From Lichenostomus cassidix (Eukaryota > Chordata > Aves > Passeriformes > Meliphagidae), in NCBI GenBank assembly GCA_008360975.2, contig CM039195.1:15615010-15679009 (forward strand): a DNA stretch of 64,000 bases, given 5' to 3'. Position 1 is the stretch's first letter, and every line of letters starts with the position of its first letter. Both the position numbers and the translations under genes were made by a program. Positions 45,301 to 59,859 of this stretch are shown here, in pieces. Under the pieces are notes generated by a model. That model saw only the letters and a list, made by a program, of their open reading frames with translations. It did no database searches and had not been told where the DNA came from.

Positions 45301-48300
45301 GCTGATGGCTTTGTCCTTTGTTCCGGTCTTTTCCTTCCTGTAGAGCTCATAGCAAAAGGCACCCTGAAACTGAGAGGAGCCTTGGAGCATGTGTTCTTTG
45401 ACAGAACTCTCGCGGCGGTGAGGTGGTTACATGGTTCCTGATCATTTTGAATCTCCCAAGACTTCCACTGAGATCAGGTGTCAAACTGACTGTGAAAAGC
45501 CTTTAGATTGGCAAATGCTGACATGAGTCTTCTTCCCTTTTCTGGATCAGGGAGCATGGTTTGCCTTAGCCCAGCCTGGGTGTAAAATGGAGCTCAGGGG
45601 CATCTTCTGGCCACCAACATCTATAAGTTGTGATCTCCACACAGTGACCAAGGATGTAAATGAAAAAAGTGGAATTCCACTAAATTTTGGGGTTTAAACA
45701 AATTGCTGTCAGGCTGAAGGGGTTTGGGTTTTCTCCCCCCAAAAAACCCACACCCCACCATATCCACCTCATACACAAATCTGGCCTTCCCACACTGCTG
45801 TACATTTCCAAGAGCAGAGCTATGGTTTAAGGTGATGCAATGTAGAAAAGGGATTGCTGAGCTGGCGGAAACAAATCCCACATGATCCTCTGGCCAGCTC
45901 TGCACTGCCAGGAGATTTTGCTGCACAGGAAGGCCATGGCCACTAGAGGTTCCTCTCAGCTTGATCCTGTGCTTCCATCACCGCTAAATCCATCCTTGCA
46001 AGCCAAAAGGGCTTTCTTCACGTGGTTTCCAAAGGTGACATGAGCCTTAAATACCATAAATCACAATTTTACAACTCCCTTAAAGGCCATAAACTTAATC
46101 GTGAAGTTGCTTAGTAGCAGGAAGACATAAGTGAGGGATCGTGAGAAGCTGAGCAGTGCAGACAGCTGGTTTGGGACCTCGCAGCTGCTGTACACCCTGC
46201 TGTAAAACTGCTGTGAGGGGAACGTGCTCAATTGCATCAGACAGCAGGAGCTTGGTGTCCTGCCTGGAAGGCACGGTGGTGGGAAAGTCCTGGATGATGT
46301 CTCAGGGCTGGTAGCAGCTGCAGGAGCCTGAACTGGAGAAGGAAGGCTGTGCTGTGTCTTGTGCTGCTGCAGTGTGAGAAGAGCCTGATGTTTGCCAGTT
46401 GTGCTATTTTTTCTGGATTTTCTGTGCAGGCTTTTCTGTAAATATCTCGGAGACACCTGCTTCCTTGAGAGATGTTTTATAACCAGCTGTGGCACAACAT
46501 TGCCTCTTGCAGCAATCTTTAAGGGTTTCCCGCCTTTTCAAGCCCCTCACTGGGTGTTTCCAGCCCTGCCCTGCTATCGCCCTCCCCAAGCACTGCTTTG
46601 GGCTGCAAAGCCTGTGCCTGAGCCTCTGGGAGGGTTGTGGCTCCACTCCTTGCCTGTGCTCTGGTGCCTTGGGCTGCTGCTGACTGTTTTCAGACCACAC
46701 AAACTGCTCTTGGGTGGAGCTGGGTCCATACTTCAGCTAGGAAGAAGTTGAGAATGTTCGTTGCTGCTTTGCAAACAAGCTGCTGGCTACTCCTGGGCAA
46801 GGGTAGATAAGACTTCAGTACTGTCGGCACTGTCCCTGAACCTGGGGATGTACCTCCCATTGCTGACACAGCTTCAGTCCATGGCCTGCCTGTTGAGTCA
46901 CCTCCTTTTCCGTGGTTAAAAGTCCTCTGGAGTTATGGCTGTGCCCTCCACATGCCATTGACTGAAGGGTTTCTCGCAGAGCTCATCCTCCTGATCCCTC
47001 AGCCAAAGAGGTGAAGAAGGCAGCTGTGGAAACCCGTGGGGAATAGTGCAAGCCCAGAAAGCCAGTGATCAGTACCTCATCTTCCCAGCCTGCGATGATT
47101 CTGGATCCTCTGTCCCATAAATGACTGGGTGTGCACATTTTTGATCCGTGTGCATTCCCAAGCAGCACTGGCATTGGCTCCGCCAGCTCAGCAACCCCGC
47201 TGCCTGCAGCCAGAGCTCTTCTGCTGGCAGTGGCTGGGGCACAGTGTATTCCTCTTCCTTAAAGGTCCTCCTCATGCTGTGAAATCCTGCTCCTTAAACT
47301 TCCTCCAAAAGTGAAGACCCACTTTTGCCCCCTCATTCTGCGAAGCTCTTTGCTGTGCTGCTGCAAGGAGCCGGTGCCTCTCCCAGCACTTTTTTCTTTC
47401 TTTTTTTTTTTTTGCATCCTTTCCTACTGCAGGGGTCTGAGTAAACCGTGCTTGACACACTCAGCTTGATGAGGCTCTGAATTCAAGCCCAACAAAGACC
47501 ACAACTCAAATGAGGTTGGCTGCTCACTGTGAAACCTGCAGAGCAACAACTTGTCCAGTTTTTTTCAAGGGAGCATTAGGACTGAAACTCCACAAGCTGC
47601 CCCTGCTGAGCTGGGTCGAGGTGTACATCCAGGCTGGTATCTTATCCATGGACTTCTTTCATGGCAAATCATACCTGCTGAAAGACAGCTTTGCCAGCTC
47701 CAGCAGCACAAGGCCAGCGACCACGGGGGTCCTGCTGAGCTGTGGTGCCCTGCAGCCCAGGTTCTGGCAGCCAGCTGGTATGAGGGGTACATCTGCATCA
47801 GTCTTTGGCACCCCCAGAGCTTTGGCACAAGCAGCTGTGTCTCTGTGGTGCAGCACTCCACAGCCACCTACTCCCCTCACCTGGACAACAGGATAAGCCT
47901 TGGGCACAGTGGAACAGGGTTTCCTTGCTGCCTCCACAGCCAAAATGCTGCGGGACTTCCCCATGGCCACACTCACACCAGTTTCTTGGGGGAAGAGGCA
48001 ACAACATCTCAGAGATCTAAACTTTCCCATGTTTGGCAACCTGTTTCACAAAACCAGGCAGCAAATTCCAGCACTGCTTCCCACAGGGAAAGGCTGTGGC
48101 AGGGCTGGAACCCTGCTGGGGAGCAGAATTCTCCCAGAGCCCACCCTTGAGACAAAGCCAGAGGAAAATGGATTTCAGCTGTTCCACAGCCATTCCACAG
48201 AAATACTTGTGGATGCTCCTAATGAATTGTTGAAACTTCTCTCTTAAGTTCATTCAGCTTTTCTTGCACTCCAGGAACATCAGCCACAGCTCCTGCAGGA

Positions 48301-51300
48301 TCTGTGGGGCACTTGTAGGGCAAAGCATTTCCCAGAGTCATGGCTTTCCTTGTAGCCTGCTATGGGTTGTGTCCCAGGGCTGACTCCAGGTCAGAAACTG
48401 AACTCAGCAGCTCAACTGAGTTCAGCTTTAAGGTCTGCAGAGCCATAGCTCCCAGAATTTCTGAGGATATGGGTCTCCTCAGGATGGCTTCCTGCCCTAA
48501 TGAGCAATAACAGATTCATGAACAGATTTTTGAAATTGCAGAAGTTGAAACCACAGGAGGAATAACTGACTCGCTGAGGAAATCTTATTAATGTGTTTGA
48601 CAAAGCCATGGGGTGGAGGCAGGGCCAAGTTAGGGTTTTCCAAGGAAATGTGGGAGCGCCTCTCCAGATGGGCTGCCTGCCTTGTGCTTAGCCCTCTGAC
48701 AGTGTTGGAGATGCCTCCAGCTTGGAACGCCCTCTTGGAGAGCATTTCTAGCCCTTATTTAGGAGGGAAATGTGCTACTTCTTTGGCTGGTGGGAGCAGA
48801 TGTTTGCTCCAGAGCAACCTCCAGCTGGGTCAGAGCCAGTCCCAGCTCCTGGGCTGCCCCAAGCGCTGTTTGCAAAGAGGGTCCAGGGCTGCCCAAAGGA
48901 AGTGGAAGGGCAGGCTCTTGTCCCTTAAACCAGTACCAACACGCTCCAGGCAGAAGCCTTTGGCCTGTATTGTCTCATGACCTTTGCCGTGATCCATCCC
49001 TCATGCAGCCAGAGCCTGCTTGCTGTGGCTGGATTCATGTTTCCTTGTACACACAACAAGGGTACACTCATGGCATCAGTCCACTCTTGCCCTGCCTTTA
49101 CACTAGTTTTCTGAGGCAGGGGGTGTTTATAAGGGTTTAATGTTTAATCTGCACCCTACTGATGAGGAGAACTTGTAGAGGTTACAAGAGCCTGGGAGAT
49201 GGCTGGCCAAGGTCTTCTTCCTCCTCAGGCTCTGTGTGCCTCCAGCCTGAGAGGTTTTCAGAGCCACAGGGATATGAAATACATGTGCCTCCAGCCTAGG
49301 AGGTTTTTGGAAGCACAGTGGTGTGAAATCCAGGGATGTGAATCCGTGTGAAAAGCCACTTGCAAGGGATGGTGAGAGGTACATGATGAACATACCCCTC
49401 CATGCAGGAGAGGTGCACTGCAAGTGCAGGGAAGAGGGAAAATGGGAAAGTTTTGAATTTCTGGGCAGTTTTCTGCAGAAACACATTGCTTTGGGCCACA
49501 CAGGATCAGTCTCGTCGACAGCAAGCTCTTGTGGCCCCAGGCACTGCCACAGCAATGCTAGTTTGCGTGGTCACACCAAGGCTATGGGACAAGCTCTGTC
49601 CCCCCTTAGGCATGGGATCAGGGTCTCCCTGTTCCCAAGACTGCAGAACTGGGGATTATCCAACAGGTCGCACTTGATGCCTGGAGCTAGCCACTGTCCC
49701 CTGAGGAGCACCGCTGCCCTGGTCCCAAACAACCCTGGTGTTCTCCAAAGGACCTTATCCTGAGCCCATCCTCTCTGCTGCTGGTCCATCACCTTCACCA
49801 AAACAAGCACGGAGAGATCTCTCCTGAATGCCCCTGTGGGCCAAAACTCCCTATGTCCCAATCCCAACTGTTCCCTGCTGCACTTCCTGTGGGCTGTCCC
49901 ATCCCCAGGGCTCCCTGGTGAGATCCAGAGCACTGAGCTGCTGCCTCCCACCCAACAGCCCCAGCCAGGAGCTCTGCACCCACTGCTCCCGGTGAGACGT
50001 AGAGGGCATCTCCCAGGGCTGCTCCGGCACTCGGGAGCTTTCCCACAAGTATGGAAATGGGGACAGAGGGCTGGGCCAGGAAGATGAGAAGTGCCCAGGG
50101 AACAAGCAGAGCCAGTACATCAGCAGATATACACATGTACGGGCATTCTGAAATAATGAGCTATTCCTGAGCTCAGCTTCCCCATGTGATCCTGACTGTG
50201 TCAGCTGATGGGAAAAAATCATTGTATGGAAGAAATGGCTGTTCCTTGGAGAGGCCTGGGACTGTGCAGGCTACCCCTTGCCTCTGGGCTCAGCCAGCCT
50301 GAAGCCAGCTGTGTGTGAGGGATGGGTGAGGATGGAGCCCCGTGTATCCTGGAGGGAAGATGGAGGAGGGACCAAATTGAGATTTCGTTGAGATGTTTGG
50401 CTGGGTGGAGGCTCCCTGTCCCAGTCTTGGATAAGGGGCTGGAATGTAATCATAGCCCCCCATGTCAAAGGGAGATGTCCTCCCTTTTCCAGCACATGCC
50501 AACAACGTCCAGCCGCTTTTTCTCTCCAGGGACAGGAGAAGGTTTGGGAGGGAGAGTCCAGTGCAGGACCAGGCTGTGGGGACATCATGGGACTGCACTC
50601 ATCCCAGCTGCCCCCAGTTTCCATTAGGGAGTAAAGGTGATGGTGTTTCTCTCCCAAATGATGGTGTTTCTCTCCACTCTCCCAAAAGGAATCACGAAAT
50701 TTTATGCCCACTGTAAAACCTCGTTTTTTTAAACCCTCAAAGTAGTGCTGGAAAACACTTCTTGATTGTCACCTTTATTGTCCCCTGGGCTTCATGCCAT
50801 GTCTGTCCTTACCTTTGGCTTTCTGAACAATGCCTAATCTTTCTGAACTAATAAATAAAGTATATAAAATTAGCTTCTTTTAATCTGTTCCACATATACT
50901 GCCATTTAATTTCTGTGCTGTACTTAGAGGATACGGTAGAAAGAGGAACCAATTGTTTTGAAATGTCCCCCACATCTTTCCACTGAGTCTCACCTCCCAG
51001 TTCCCCTTTTCTGAGCCAACATCCCTGTGATCTTTTGTCATCTGCAAACGTTCTTGCCCTTTTCATCTGCAGGCCACTGAACTTTGCCATCTTGGCTGTG
51101 CCTTCTCCGAAACTTGGTGGCTAATGCAGCAATGGCTCTGCCCCAGCAAGGAGCTCAAACTGAAGCTGTCTCTGCAGTAGGCAATGCCTGGAGAGCCCAT
51201 GACAGCTGCCTGTGGTCAACAGTGGCCAGTGACACTAGGTCTGTACCAGCCATGGTGTGGCCACAGGCCCAGGGCAGTGACCATCCCCCTGTGCTGGGCA

Positions 51301-51337
51301 CTGCTGAGGCACCTCAAATCCTGGGGTCAGGTCAGGG
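45301..51337. other. Intergenic sequence, no gene recognised
   Basis: The many open frames (up to about 200 codons) overlap on both strands, are Pro/Ser/Cys-rich, match no family known to me and show no exon structure. A T-run occurs near 47399-47413. An AATAAATAAA cluster near 50850 is a possible but unsupported poly-A signal. Confidence 0.5.
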
Positions 51338-51799
51338 CCTCTCATGACAAGGAAGACACTGAGGGGCTGGAGCAGGTCCAGGGAAGGCAACTGAGCCGGG
51401 GAAGGGGCTGGAGCACCAGAAGCAGCTTAGGGAGCTGGAGGAGCTCATTCTGGAGAAAAGAAGGCTCAGGACGGACCTTCTGGCTCTGCACAACTCCCTG
51501 ACAGGTGGTGGAGGTACCCTGCTCCCAGGGAACAAGTTACAGGACAAGGGAAAATAGCCTCAAGTTGTGCCAGGGGAGCTTCAGATCAGACACTGGAAAA
51601 ATTTCTTCATGGACAGGGTGGTCAGGCACTGGCACAGGCTGCCCAGGTAGTGATGGAATCACTATTCCTGGAAGCGTTTAAGAAACAAGTAGGCTTAGGG
51701 TATCTGGGGACACGGTTTAGTGGTGTCCTTGACCATGCTGGGGTAATGCTTGGACTCAATGGTTTCAACTGTCTTTTCCAAATTAAACAATTCCATGAC
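51338..51799 (+). repeat. CR1 LINE 3'-end fragment (longest in the window)
   Basis: It includes the CR1 segment 'gaggggctggagcaggtcca', 'agggagctggaggagctcat', the 'gacactggaaaaatttcttc' block and the tail ending 'aaacaattccatgac'. At about 460 bp it reaches further 5' than the other copies but has no intact frame. Confidence 0.88.
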
Positions 51800-54700
51800 G
51801 GATGGGCAGCCTAAAAAGCACAGGAAAATGGAAGACTGGGCTTTGGAAACCCTGGGGTCATGACGTAGATCAGCTGCTTTGGTGTTATTGAGGTGAGCAG
51901 GTCCATGGCACACAGTAATTTCTCCTACCAAATATCATCTTTCTTGGGTATTTCACCCCTGAGGTGCCAGCAGTGGTAGGCATGGGCTGAGGCCTGGGGT
52001 GCACCTTTACAAATGTAAAGGCCCACAGGAACCTACAGGTAACCACTGAAGTACTGAAAACTTGAACTGGAGACTTTGGGGGTCTCTGAACTTCCCTGTG
52101 GACTGTTTTCTTCGCTAGGACAGGTCTAAATAAGGCTATCTTTGACTAGGCATGATAGAGCTTCCTCCAAAGGAGGTGTTGGATGCCATGCCCATGGTTG
52201 AGGATGAGCACAGGCAGAGGAAATCCCAGTCAGCCTCCAGAAGAAGAGAGGTTTAACAGCCCCAGACTGGGGTCCCAACTAGGTCTGCCTCCACTTTTCC
52301 TGGCTGCAGCAGCCAGAGACATTCAGTGCTCAGTCCCCTGTGCAGCATGCACAGGGCTGCCCCAGCAACCTCGGCTGACAAATCCCAGCCTTGGGGCTGG
52401 GCTGGTGGGGAAATCTATGGCTTTTTCTTCTCTGTCCTGCCAAGGCAGCTCTAAAATACCATCTGCTGGGGTATGTCCCTGGCTGCAAGCATCAGCACTT
52501 TGGTCTCCAGAGGCTTAGAGGAGAAGGCAGCACATGAAGTCAGAGATAGGGCAGACCCTGAGAGCTCAGCCCAGCACACCCTGTCTCAGGATATGAGTTT
52601 TGGGGTTTGGTGAGGGTTTCTTCCAGCCCAACAAGAACAGAAACTCCATCCCACTACTGCAGCCTTTCTGGCATTCTTGTGGTCTTGCTCCTTCCCAACG
52701 AGGTGCTCATTCCAGAGGAGGTGCCCATGCTTTTGGAAAACAGGCATTGGTCCCTTCAGCCGCCAGCAAGTACCGCGAGCTGCCCACCCCGGGCAGGGCT
52801 CAGATAAGCAGATGTCGCCTCGACCCCATGATTAGCCAACTGTCCTCTCGCCACTGGTGGGACATTTGACAGTGGGGGTTGAAGGAGAGGAACTGCCTGC
52901 AAGGGAGACGCCAAACACAGGAAATACAAAAACTACTGTTAAAATAATAAGATCTCGTGCCTTTTTGCTCAGCAGCAGCTCCCAGGGCAGCCAGGGCTTG
53001 GCAGGCAGCTTCCATTCCCCAGCAAACCAAGCAATGAAACAATGGCCTAAGAGGGGGAATAACTGAAACAAAGGAAACAAAAAAGTTCTTTTAGCCTTTC
53101 AGTTTGTCTTTGCTCAAAAAAAGCGATAAGTGAGTGCTGGTTAAGTTTGCTCACCCACAGCATTTTGGATTGGGTAGTCCTGGGCAGCCGGAACTTAGCC
53201 AGAAAAGGCACTGGCAGTGATGGCTGCCACATCCATTTCCCAACAGCAGGGCAGGGAGGTGAGGCTGTGGGATGTCCTGCTCCGCTGTGAACTAAAGGGG
53301 GTTGCCAAGGGCCAAAGCACAGTGCATGTGGTACCCCTGGCCAGGCAGAGTGACATTGGGGCACTGCCAACACCCACACCCAGAAATACATCTGTAGAAA
53401 GGCTGGTTGCCCTAACCCATGCACAGAATAATTGCTGGGGACAATCTGACCCTGTTGCGGCAAATTTCTTCACCCAGTCAAAAATATCCTTCTCTTATTG
53501 ATCAAGCCCATAAGAGAATGTGTGCAGGAATGGAGTGGGAGGCGAGGGTAACACTGCATCCATTAGCTACAGAGGACAGGAGCTTCAGGGGCTCCCAGAC
53601 AGCTGCCATCAAACTGCCACTGGCACCAACACCAGCTCAGTCTCATCTCTAGTCCTCGAGGGGAACCCTGGAGGACAAGTATGGGAACCCTGGAGGAGAG
53701 GCCGGCAGGCACGGCATGGCAGCCTGCTGGAGGTGATGCTCTGTTAGAGTGCAGGAGCCAAGGCTGGAGGAGACGCAAGCACAGCAGCTGTGCAGGAATA
53801 CCTGGGAAGTGCCAGAGGGATTGTATTTAATTTGCTGATTGGTAGTGAGGACTCTGATATGAGCTGACCCAGGGAGGGAGGGAAGCAGGGAGGAGAGAAG
53901 AGACTGCTGCCCTGGTGCATCTCAGAGCAGCAATTCTTCAGCACCTGATGCGCAGCAACTCTGCAGGAAGGTGCTATTCTGCCTGCCAGCCAAAAGTTTA
54001 TCTCCCTTCCCAACTACCAGCTCCACAGGCCAAAGGAGAGCTGGCAGCATGGGAGGAGAAGCAGGTTGTGGGGGCAGAGCCATGGCACTGTCCCAGCTCA
54101 GTGACAAAGGACAGACTGGGAGCAGCCCAGCAAATGTTTCTGAAGCAGCTCCCACCCAGAAAGCTTCTGCCCTCACCAACTTGGGTTTTCTCCCCAAAAC
54201 TGAGTGTTTTGTGATCACCCAAAATCATCCTTCTCTCCCTTGGTGCCCTGTGGCTGCCTATTCTCAGGATCTGGCAGCAGCTCCATCCTCAAAAAGAGTG
54301 TGGCACGCTGGGCCTGGACTTGTCCTGCCACATCCTGTCCCCAGCATGCTCCCCTCCCCCAAGGCAGCAGAAGAAACTCCACAGGCAGGAGAGTCCCAGT
54401 GGTATCCCAGGCTGGCTCCAGGCTCTCTCTGTGGGGTGGTGTCGGCCACAGCTGTGGGAAGGTAACAGTGCCTGCTCCCACAAGCCTCTGGCAGGAAAAG
54501 CCCTTGGCTGTGAGGCTGCAGTGCGGGACTAACCTGAACTCTGGGTTTGTACTTCTCTGGGTGTCTCTGCAGGGGAGCACTTGGTGCACAGCCCACACGT
54601 GGCTCCCAGCCACTGAGCGTCCTTCCCACACTGAATCCACATCTCACCAAGCATCATGTCTCCAAAATTGCCTCTTCAGGATATGTCAGCTGTTCCAGGT

Positions 54701-55471
54701 CCCCATTTGCAGACCAGCTTCCCAAAAGCCAGGTGTGGGATATAGTGGGAGGTTGGTGTAGTGGTTCGGGGTCTGCCTCCAGGAGCTCCAAGATGCAGTG
54801 TAGGGGCAGGCTCCAAGCTGGGAAAACCCATCGGCTCCTCCTAGAAATGCAAACCCCATGATTGGGAACTGAAAACCTGCAACAGCACTGCAGATGCAGC
54901 CAGTGCTTTAAAGAGGGGGTTGCTGAAGGGTGCCGGGGGGAGTGGGGGGCCCTCCCATGCAGAGCCCACCCAACACCCAAGAAATTCCTGCCATTTCCAT
55001 GGGTGAAGGTGAAACCAGCCAGTGATGCCACAATGGAGAGAATCTCCCAACCAAGCAGTAGGAGCCACACGACTTCCAGCAGTAACTATGGTAACCCAGA
55101 GCAAATAAATGCTGTTTTGAAACCATGGGCAGAACCTCCTCATGGCTGATCCCCACTGCCATCTGAGTGCTGGGATCTGGCATGGATACCCTGTGGAAGG
55201 AAGGATGAAGACCAGCCATACACAGTGTGTGGTCCTGGAGAGGTCCCAGACAGGGCATTTCAGGAAAAGGATGGCAGAAAAAAAATCAGCTTTTCTCCAC
55301 ACCATTCCCAGGAGCTGAACAAACTCCTGATAAAGGCAATGATGTTTTCCCAGCTGCATTCACACACAAGTATGGGGTGGAACAGGGGATGATCAGGAGG
55401 TTTATATATGATAGGGAAGTCCTGGACAGAGAGATGAGAAGGGGAAAAGATTAGATCAGGCTAGGTGGGAA

Positions 55472-55499
55472 GAGAACAGAACAGAACAGAATAGAATGA
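55472..55499. repeat. AGAAC pentanucleotide microsatellite
   Basis: About five AGAAC/AGAAT units in a row, imperfect at the right end. Confidence 0.8.
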
Positions 55500-58400
55500 G
55501 AGGTCACTGATTGCCTCATCAGGAAGTCCAGCACCGGGAATATCCCAGGTAAGAAGAAATTAACAGCTCAGGGTGGCCATCAGTTAATTAAGACCCGGAC
55601 AGAGCAAGAGAAACCTCATTTGCACATGGCCCAAGGTCCTGACTTGGGGAGGGAGGAGGAGCCGGGGGATGGGTCCTGAAGCCCTGTGACTCCGGCCCTG
55701 TGATTTTGCTGAGACACCACAGGAGACACTGAATGAGGAAACGCTTCACAGTTTGCTCCGTGACTGGACAGGATTTGCTACCGAGCCTGAGGGCAATGCA
55801 TACTCTGCCAGACCTGTTTTTCTCATTCCCAATCTCAGCCCCAGCTCAGCTCCACTGAGCCCATCAGACCTCCTGACTGAAAGCCCACCTGTGCTTGTCC
55901 TGAGCTGAGCTGCATTTTTAACACCTTAACACCAAATTCCCTTGCAGAGCCCAGGGAAAATGGGTCTGGGGGCCCAGACCACCCCCTGCCAAAGCACCAC
56001 TGTTCTGCAACAACGCAACTCCATTCTGTGCCCAGACCTGTCTTAGAGGGGCAGGGTGCTCCCAGCTGGCTTTCCAGACCCCTTCCACCCTGCTTCGTGA
56101 CGTGGGGAAAACCACCATCATTGCTGTGGCATTTAGAAATAGCTCCCCTGGCAAACAACTGGCTCAAACTTGCCAAAAAACCAGCTGGGTCAGGGCAGGT
56201 CAGGAGTCCTGTACAACAGCATGAAGCAGCTGCTGTCTGACTTCTGCTCACTGGAAGCAGCCAACAGAAGTGGAGCCCCCTGAAATTGCTCTGGAAGATA
56301 TTTGGTCCATGCACAGACAGGACCCAGGGCAGTGAGAGAGGCATCTGCCATGAGGCCATTCAGAAAGTACCCCCACAAAAGGTGGTGGCACCCATAGCTT
56401 TCACCCACTGAAAAGCCCACCTCATCCCTCTGCTCCTTTCTTGGGATGGGAATGGACAACATAAAACCTCCCTTAGGCTGGGTTTGGTGTGGTGCTGTGC
56501 CATGAGGTTAATCCAGCTCAGAAGGGAAAGGCAGAACTGGAAGTGTCACGCTGGCGAATGTGGGCGCGTTGGTGCCAGCCTGGTGAGTGCCTGGCGCTAG
56601 GGCGAGGTGGGTGAGCACTGGTTGCTGTGGGAACGGGAATTCAGGTTGCTCTGCATCCAGGCTCTGGCTCTTTGCCTTTGACGTTGCATTCACCTCCCAG
56701 TTTGCATTGAATTTTGTTCCCTCCTTCAGTTGCCCTTTCCCTGAGGAAGGTATATCCCTGCACCTCCACGAAGTAGAAGCAGAACTAGCATGAGAGCCTT
56801 GGTGTCCCCATTGAGGGGTGGCAGGGTGACAGTGATACCCTAGGGAGGGCTGGGTGGCTGCAGCAGCCATGGACCAGAACAGAGTCAGGTTTGACTGAGA
56901 GACACTGGCCAAGGGTGCCCTCGCTCCAGGGTCTGCAGGGACCAGGAGATGCAGCTGTAGCAGCACTGCTGGTGGTGGTGGGAATGCCATGGCAGGAACA
57001 CCACAGTGCTTTTAAACAGTAATACTGTGGAAAGGACTTAAAATTGCTTTTGGATACCTGCTGCAACTCACCAGGCACAACAGGGAGCCAGGTAAGGTCA
57101 CACATGCTGTCACCAGCATCCAAAGAGTAATTTCTCTCCTCTGGCCCACATGGGCTTTGTGCATCCTAGTGTCCACTCACTCCACCGATCACAGCCACAC
57201 CTGGGCCACCAGTGTGGCTCCATGGGCATCTCAGGAGAATGCTTGGTACACGGTCCCTCCATTGGCCTGATCAGTCCAGGGAGGCATGGAGAGAGTGAGG
57301 AGGACTAGGCATTCCTGGATGGATGGAAGGACGTGGATGGTCTTGTTTCCAGCACCTAGACCTTCCTTTTGTGCAAACCCCAAAGAGTGTTGTCATCAGG
57401 TTATGCAGTGGGAACCACGCTGACCCCACCATAACCTCCATGGCTCCACCTGTGTGGGAGGGGGCTGAATAAATACAGGCCACAGCAAAAATATAAAATG
57501 CAATATTTGGAAAGGAAATGTTGCCAAAAGCTTGAAAAAATATATTTTCTGTGAATCAGCAATTTCTTGTGAAACCCAAACAATTTGTTAGATATTTAGT
57601 GCTGGACAGCTGGGACGCAGAAGCATTGAGTGAGTCCCAAACAAAGAGTGTGAGAGGAGGAGGAAGAAAGACAAGAGGGCTTGGCTCAAGGTGCTTGACC
57701 ACAATGCAGCGGCAAGGAGACTCCCAGCACGCCACAGGACCAAAGGATGGAGGGAGGGAGGGAAGCTCTGCCCTCGGGGTCCCACTTCTCAGCCTCTCTG
57801 GAGACATGGAGTCCCCAGAGCGTCACCACCGCCACAACTCGTGAGCTCACAGCTACAAGGAGGTTCTTTGTTCACCAGGACGCCGATGGACATCTTGGTG
57901 AACTTGCCAGGCGGACAGAGCAACGAATGGGGATGGGACTGGATGATCTGTGGAGAGCTGTGAGTCGGAGGGGGGCAGCAGGGCCAGAGCTCTCACTGGC
58001 AGGGAGCTGGCACAGGAGGAAGAGACAGCAGCACTATGGTGTGTGGGGCTATGGAGCTGCTCCATCTGCAGCCAGGGCTGCCCACAGAGACACAGGAGGC
58101 ACAGGGAGGCAGCGGGTGCAGGCACAGTTGGAAAAGCATCCTCTAGTGGCCCCTAAAATCCACCCTGGGCACGGGGTCCTTGCTCCTAACATTGATGCTG
58201 GTGTTGTCCCAGTCCACTGGTGTCCCTGGGGCTTTGAAGTTCTTGCCATGAACAGCATGACAGCATACATCACCGACGGGTAAATACCATGGGGCAGATG
58301 TCTAGGCTCATCCCTGCCTGCCAGGATGTTCATGCCACCCTCTGCCTGGACTCTGCACCCTGCAAGGTCCCCTCACTGCAGCCAGGCCAGGCACAGTGTT

Positions 58401-58756
58401 GGGAGAGATGAGCACTCCGGGTGAGCGCTGGTGGCAACATGGCCAGACCCAGCCCAGCGGAGCACCAGGAGGGCACAGACCTGAGCACGAGGATGGGATG
58501 TGGCAACACCAGCCCCTGCTCCCCTCACCAGCCCAAATCTGGTGAACAAGCTGCCAATGCTGCCAGTGCCTGAGGGGTGAGAAATTCACCCAATTGCTCT
58601 GGACCCTCAAGGCAGGGATTGTCCCCACTGTAGTGAAATGTTAATTTGGACTGCTGCAAACACTGCTAGCAGTGACAGCCACCACCACAGAGTGATGACA
58701 ACAATGACCACACTGACAAAGAACATGTTCCAAGGTGGGAAAGCAGCAGAGGGGGA

Positions 58757-58919
58757 TGGCAGTGATGGTGGTGGCAGTGATGATGAGTATGGTGCTGGTG
58801 GCAGTTATGATAGTGGCGGTGGTGATGCTGGTGGCAGTGCTGGCATTGGTGCTGGTGGTGGCAGGGATGGCAGTGGTGGTGCTGCTGGTGGTGGTGCAGA
58901 TGGCAGTGGTGACAGTGGC
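58757..58919. repeat. Imperfect GGT/GCA/GAT trinucleotide array
   Basis: About 160 bp built almost entirely of GGT, GGC, GCA and GAT triplets. Triplet periodicity keeps frames open on both strands (Gly/Asp-rich, Val/Met-rich, and His/Cys-rich on the reverse), so the apparent proteins are not evidence of a gene. Confidence 0.85.
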
Positions 58920-59859
58920 AAAGTGCTCCACACATGGGATGCACAACCCCTGCACCCACCTCTGCCAGGGCTCAGGACGGGGTCCCCCCTGTAGCTCTGA
59001 CCCCCAGCAGTGCTCCCAGCCTGCTCCTCCTCTCTGTGCCTCCAGCCAAGCCCTGCCATGGCCCATGTGCTGGATGTCCCCATGAAGACCTGGTGACAGT
59101 CTGCCACAAGCCCATCTCCTTTTCAGAGCCAGAGAGGATGCCAGTGATGCCAGCACATGCCAGTCTGATGCCCTGATGCCAGTCTCCAGCACATGACAGC
59201 CACCTCTGCCCACTGCAGTGCCAGGGCCCTTTGTTCTCAAGCAGCAGCAAGGAATTTGCCAAAGTAAATCCTGTCCTCATCTTCCCTGTGGACCCTAACA
59301 AGGCTGAGGTGTCCAGAAAAGTGGCAACACAGGAAGAAGACAGGTCATAATTGAGTAATTAAGAGATCTGGTATTTTGGGACATGGAAAGCGCAACCAGA
59401 TTCGTGGCAGCAGGAACTGTTAATGAGCCCCCAAATCCTGGGTAACAGAATGGCATCAGTCGCCCTTCCAGGGTGGGCTGTAGGAGTATGCCTCTGGGAT
59501 GTTTCAGGATGGGGTTGACTCAGGGAAGTGCCTGCAGCAGGAAGCAGATGGCAGAGCCTGTGGAGAGATGATACTGCATTTCAAACCCAGCCCACCCGCT
59601 CTCCTCTTGCCTAGGGGAAAGGATGGGACAGAAGCTGGTTGTCATATCCAAGAGAGCAGGATCGATGTATGGGATGGGAGTAGAACTCCAACAGATGCTA
59701 CGGGTACTGAGCCCCGGGAGGACATGGAGTGCAGGGGCTAGAAGCCCCTAGACGAGACCCCAAGCCAGCAAAGCCCCATGGGTGCAGCTCGTGGGAAGCC
59801 CCCAACAGGTTAGCACAGCTCAGGAGACAGGGCCCTGACAGGGGACGGGACACAGCAGG

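Noticed and set aside
47510..48247. Cluster of frames up to 199 codons that might be an unknown gene
   Set aside because: Frames overlap on both strands, have no recognisable domain, no splice pattern and no codon bias. Only transcription or conservation data could revive this.
54745..54785. GGTGTAGTGGTTCGGGG, resembling a tRNA A box or tRNA-derived SINE head
   Set aside because: No matching B box or SINE body follows.
57747..58283. A 178-codon + strand frame
   Set aside because: No family match, mixed composition, minisatellite-like surroundings and no promoter.
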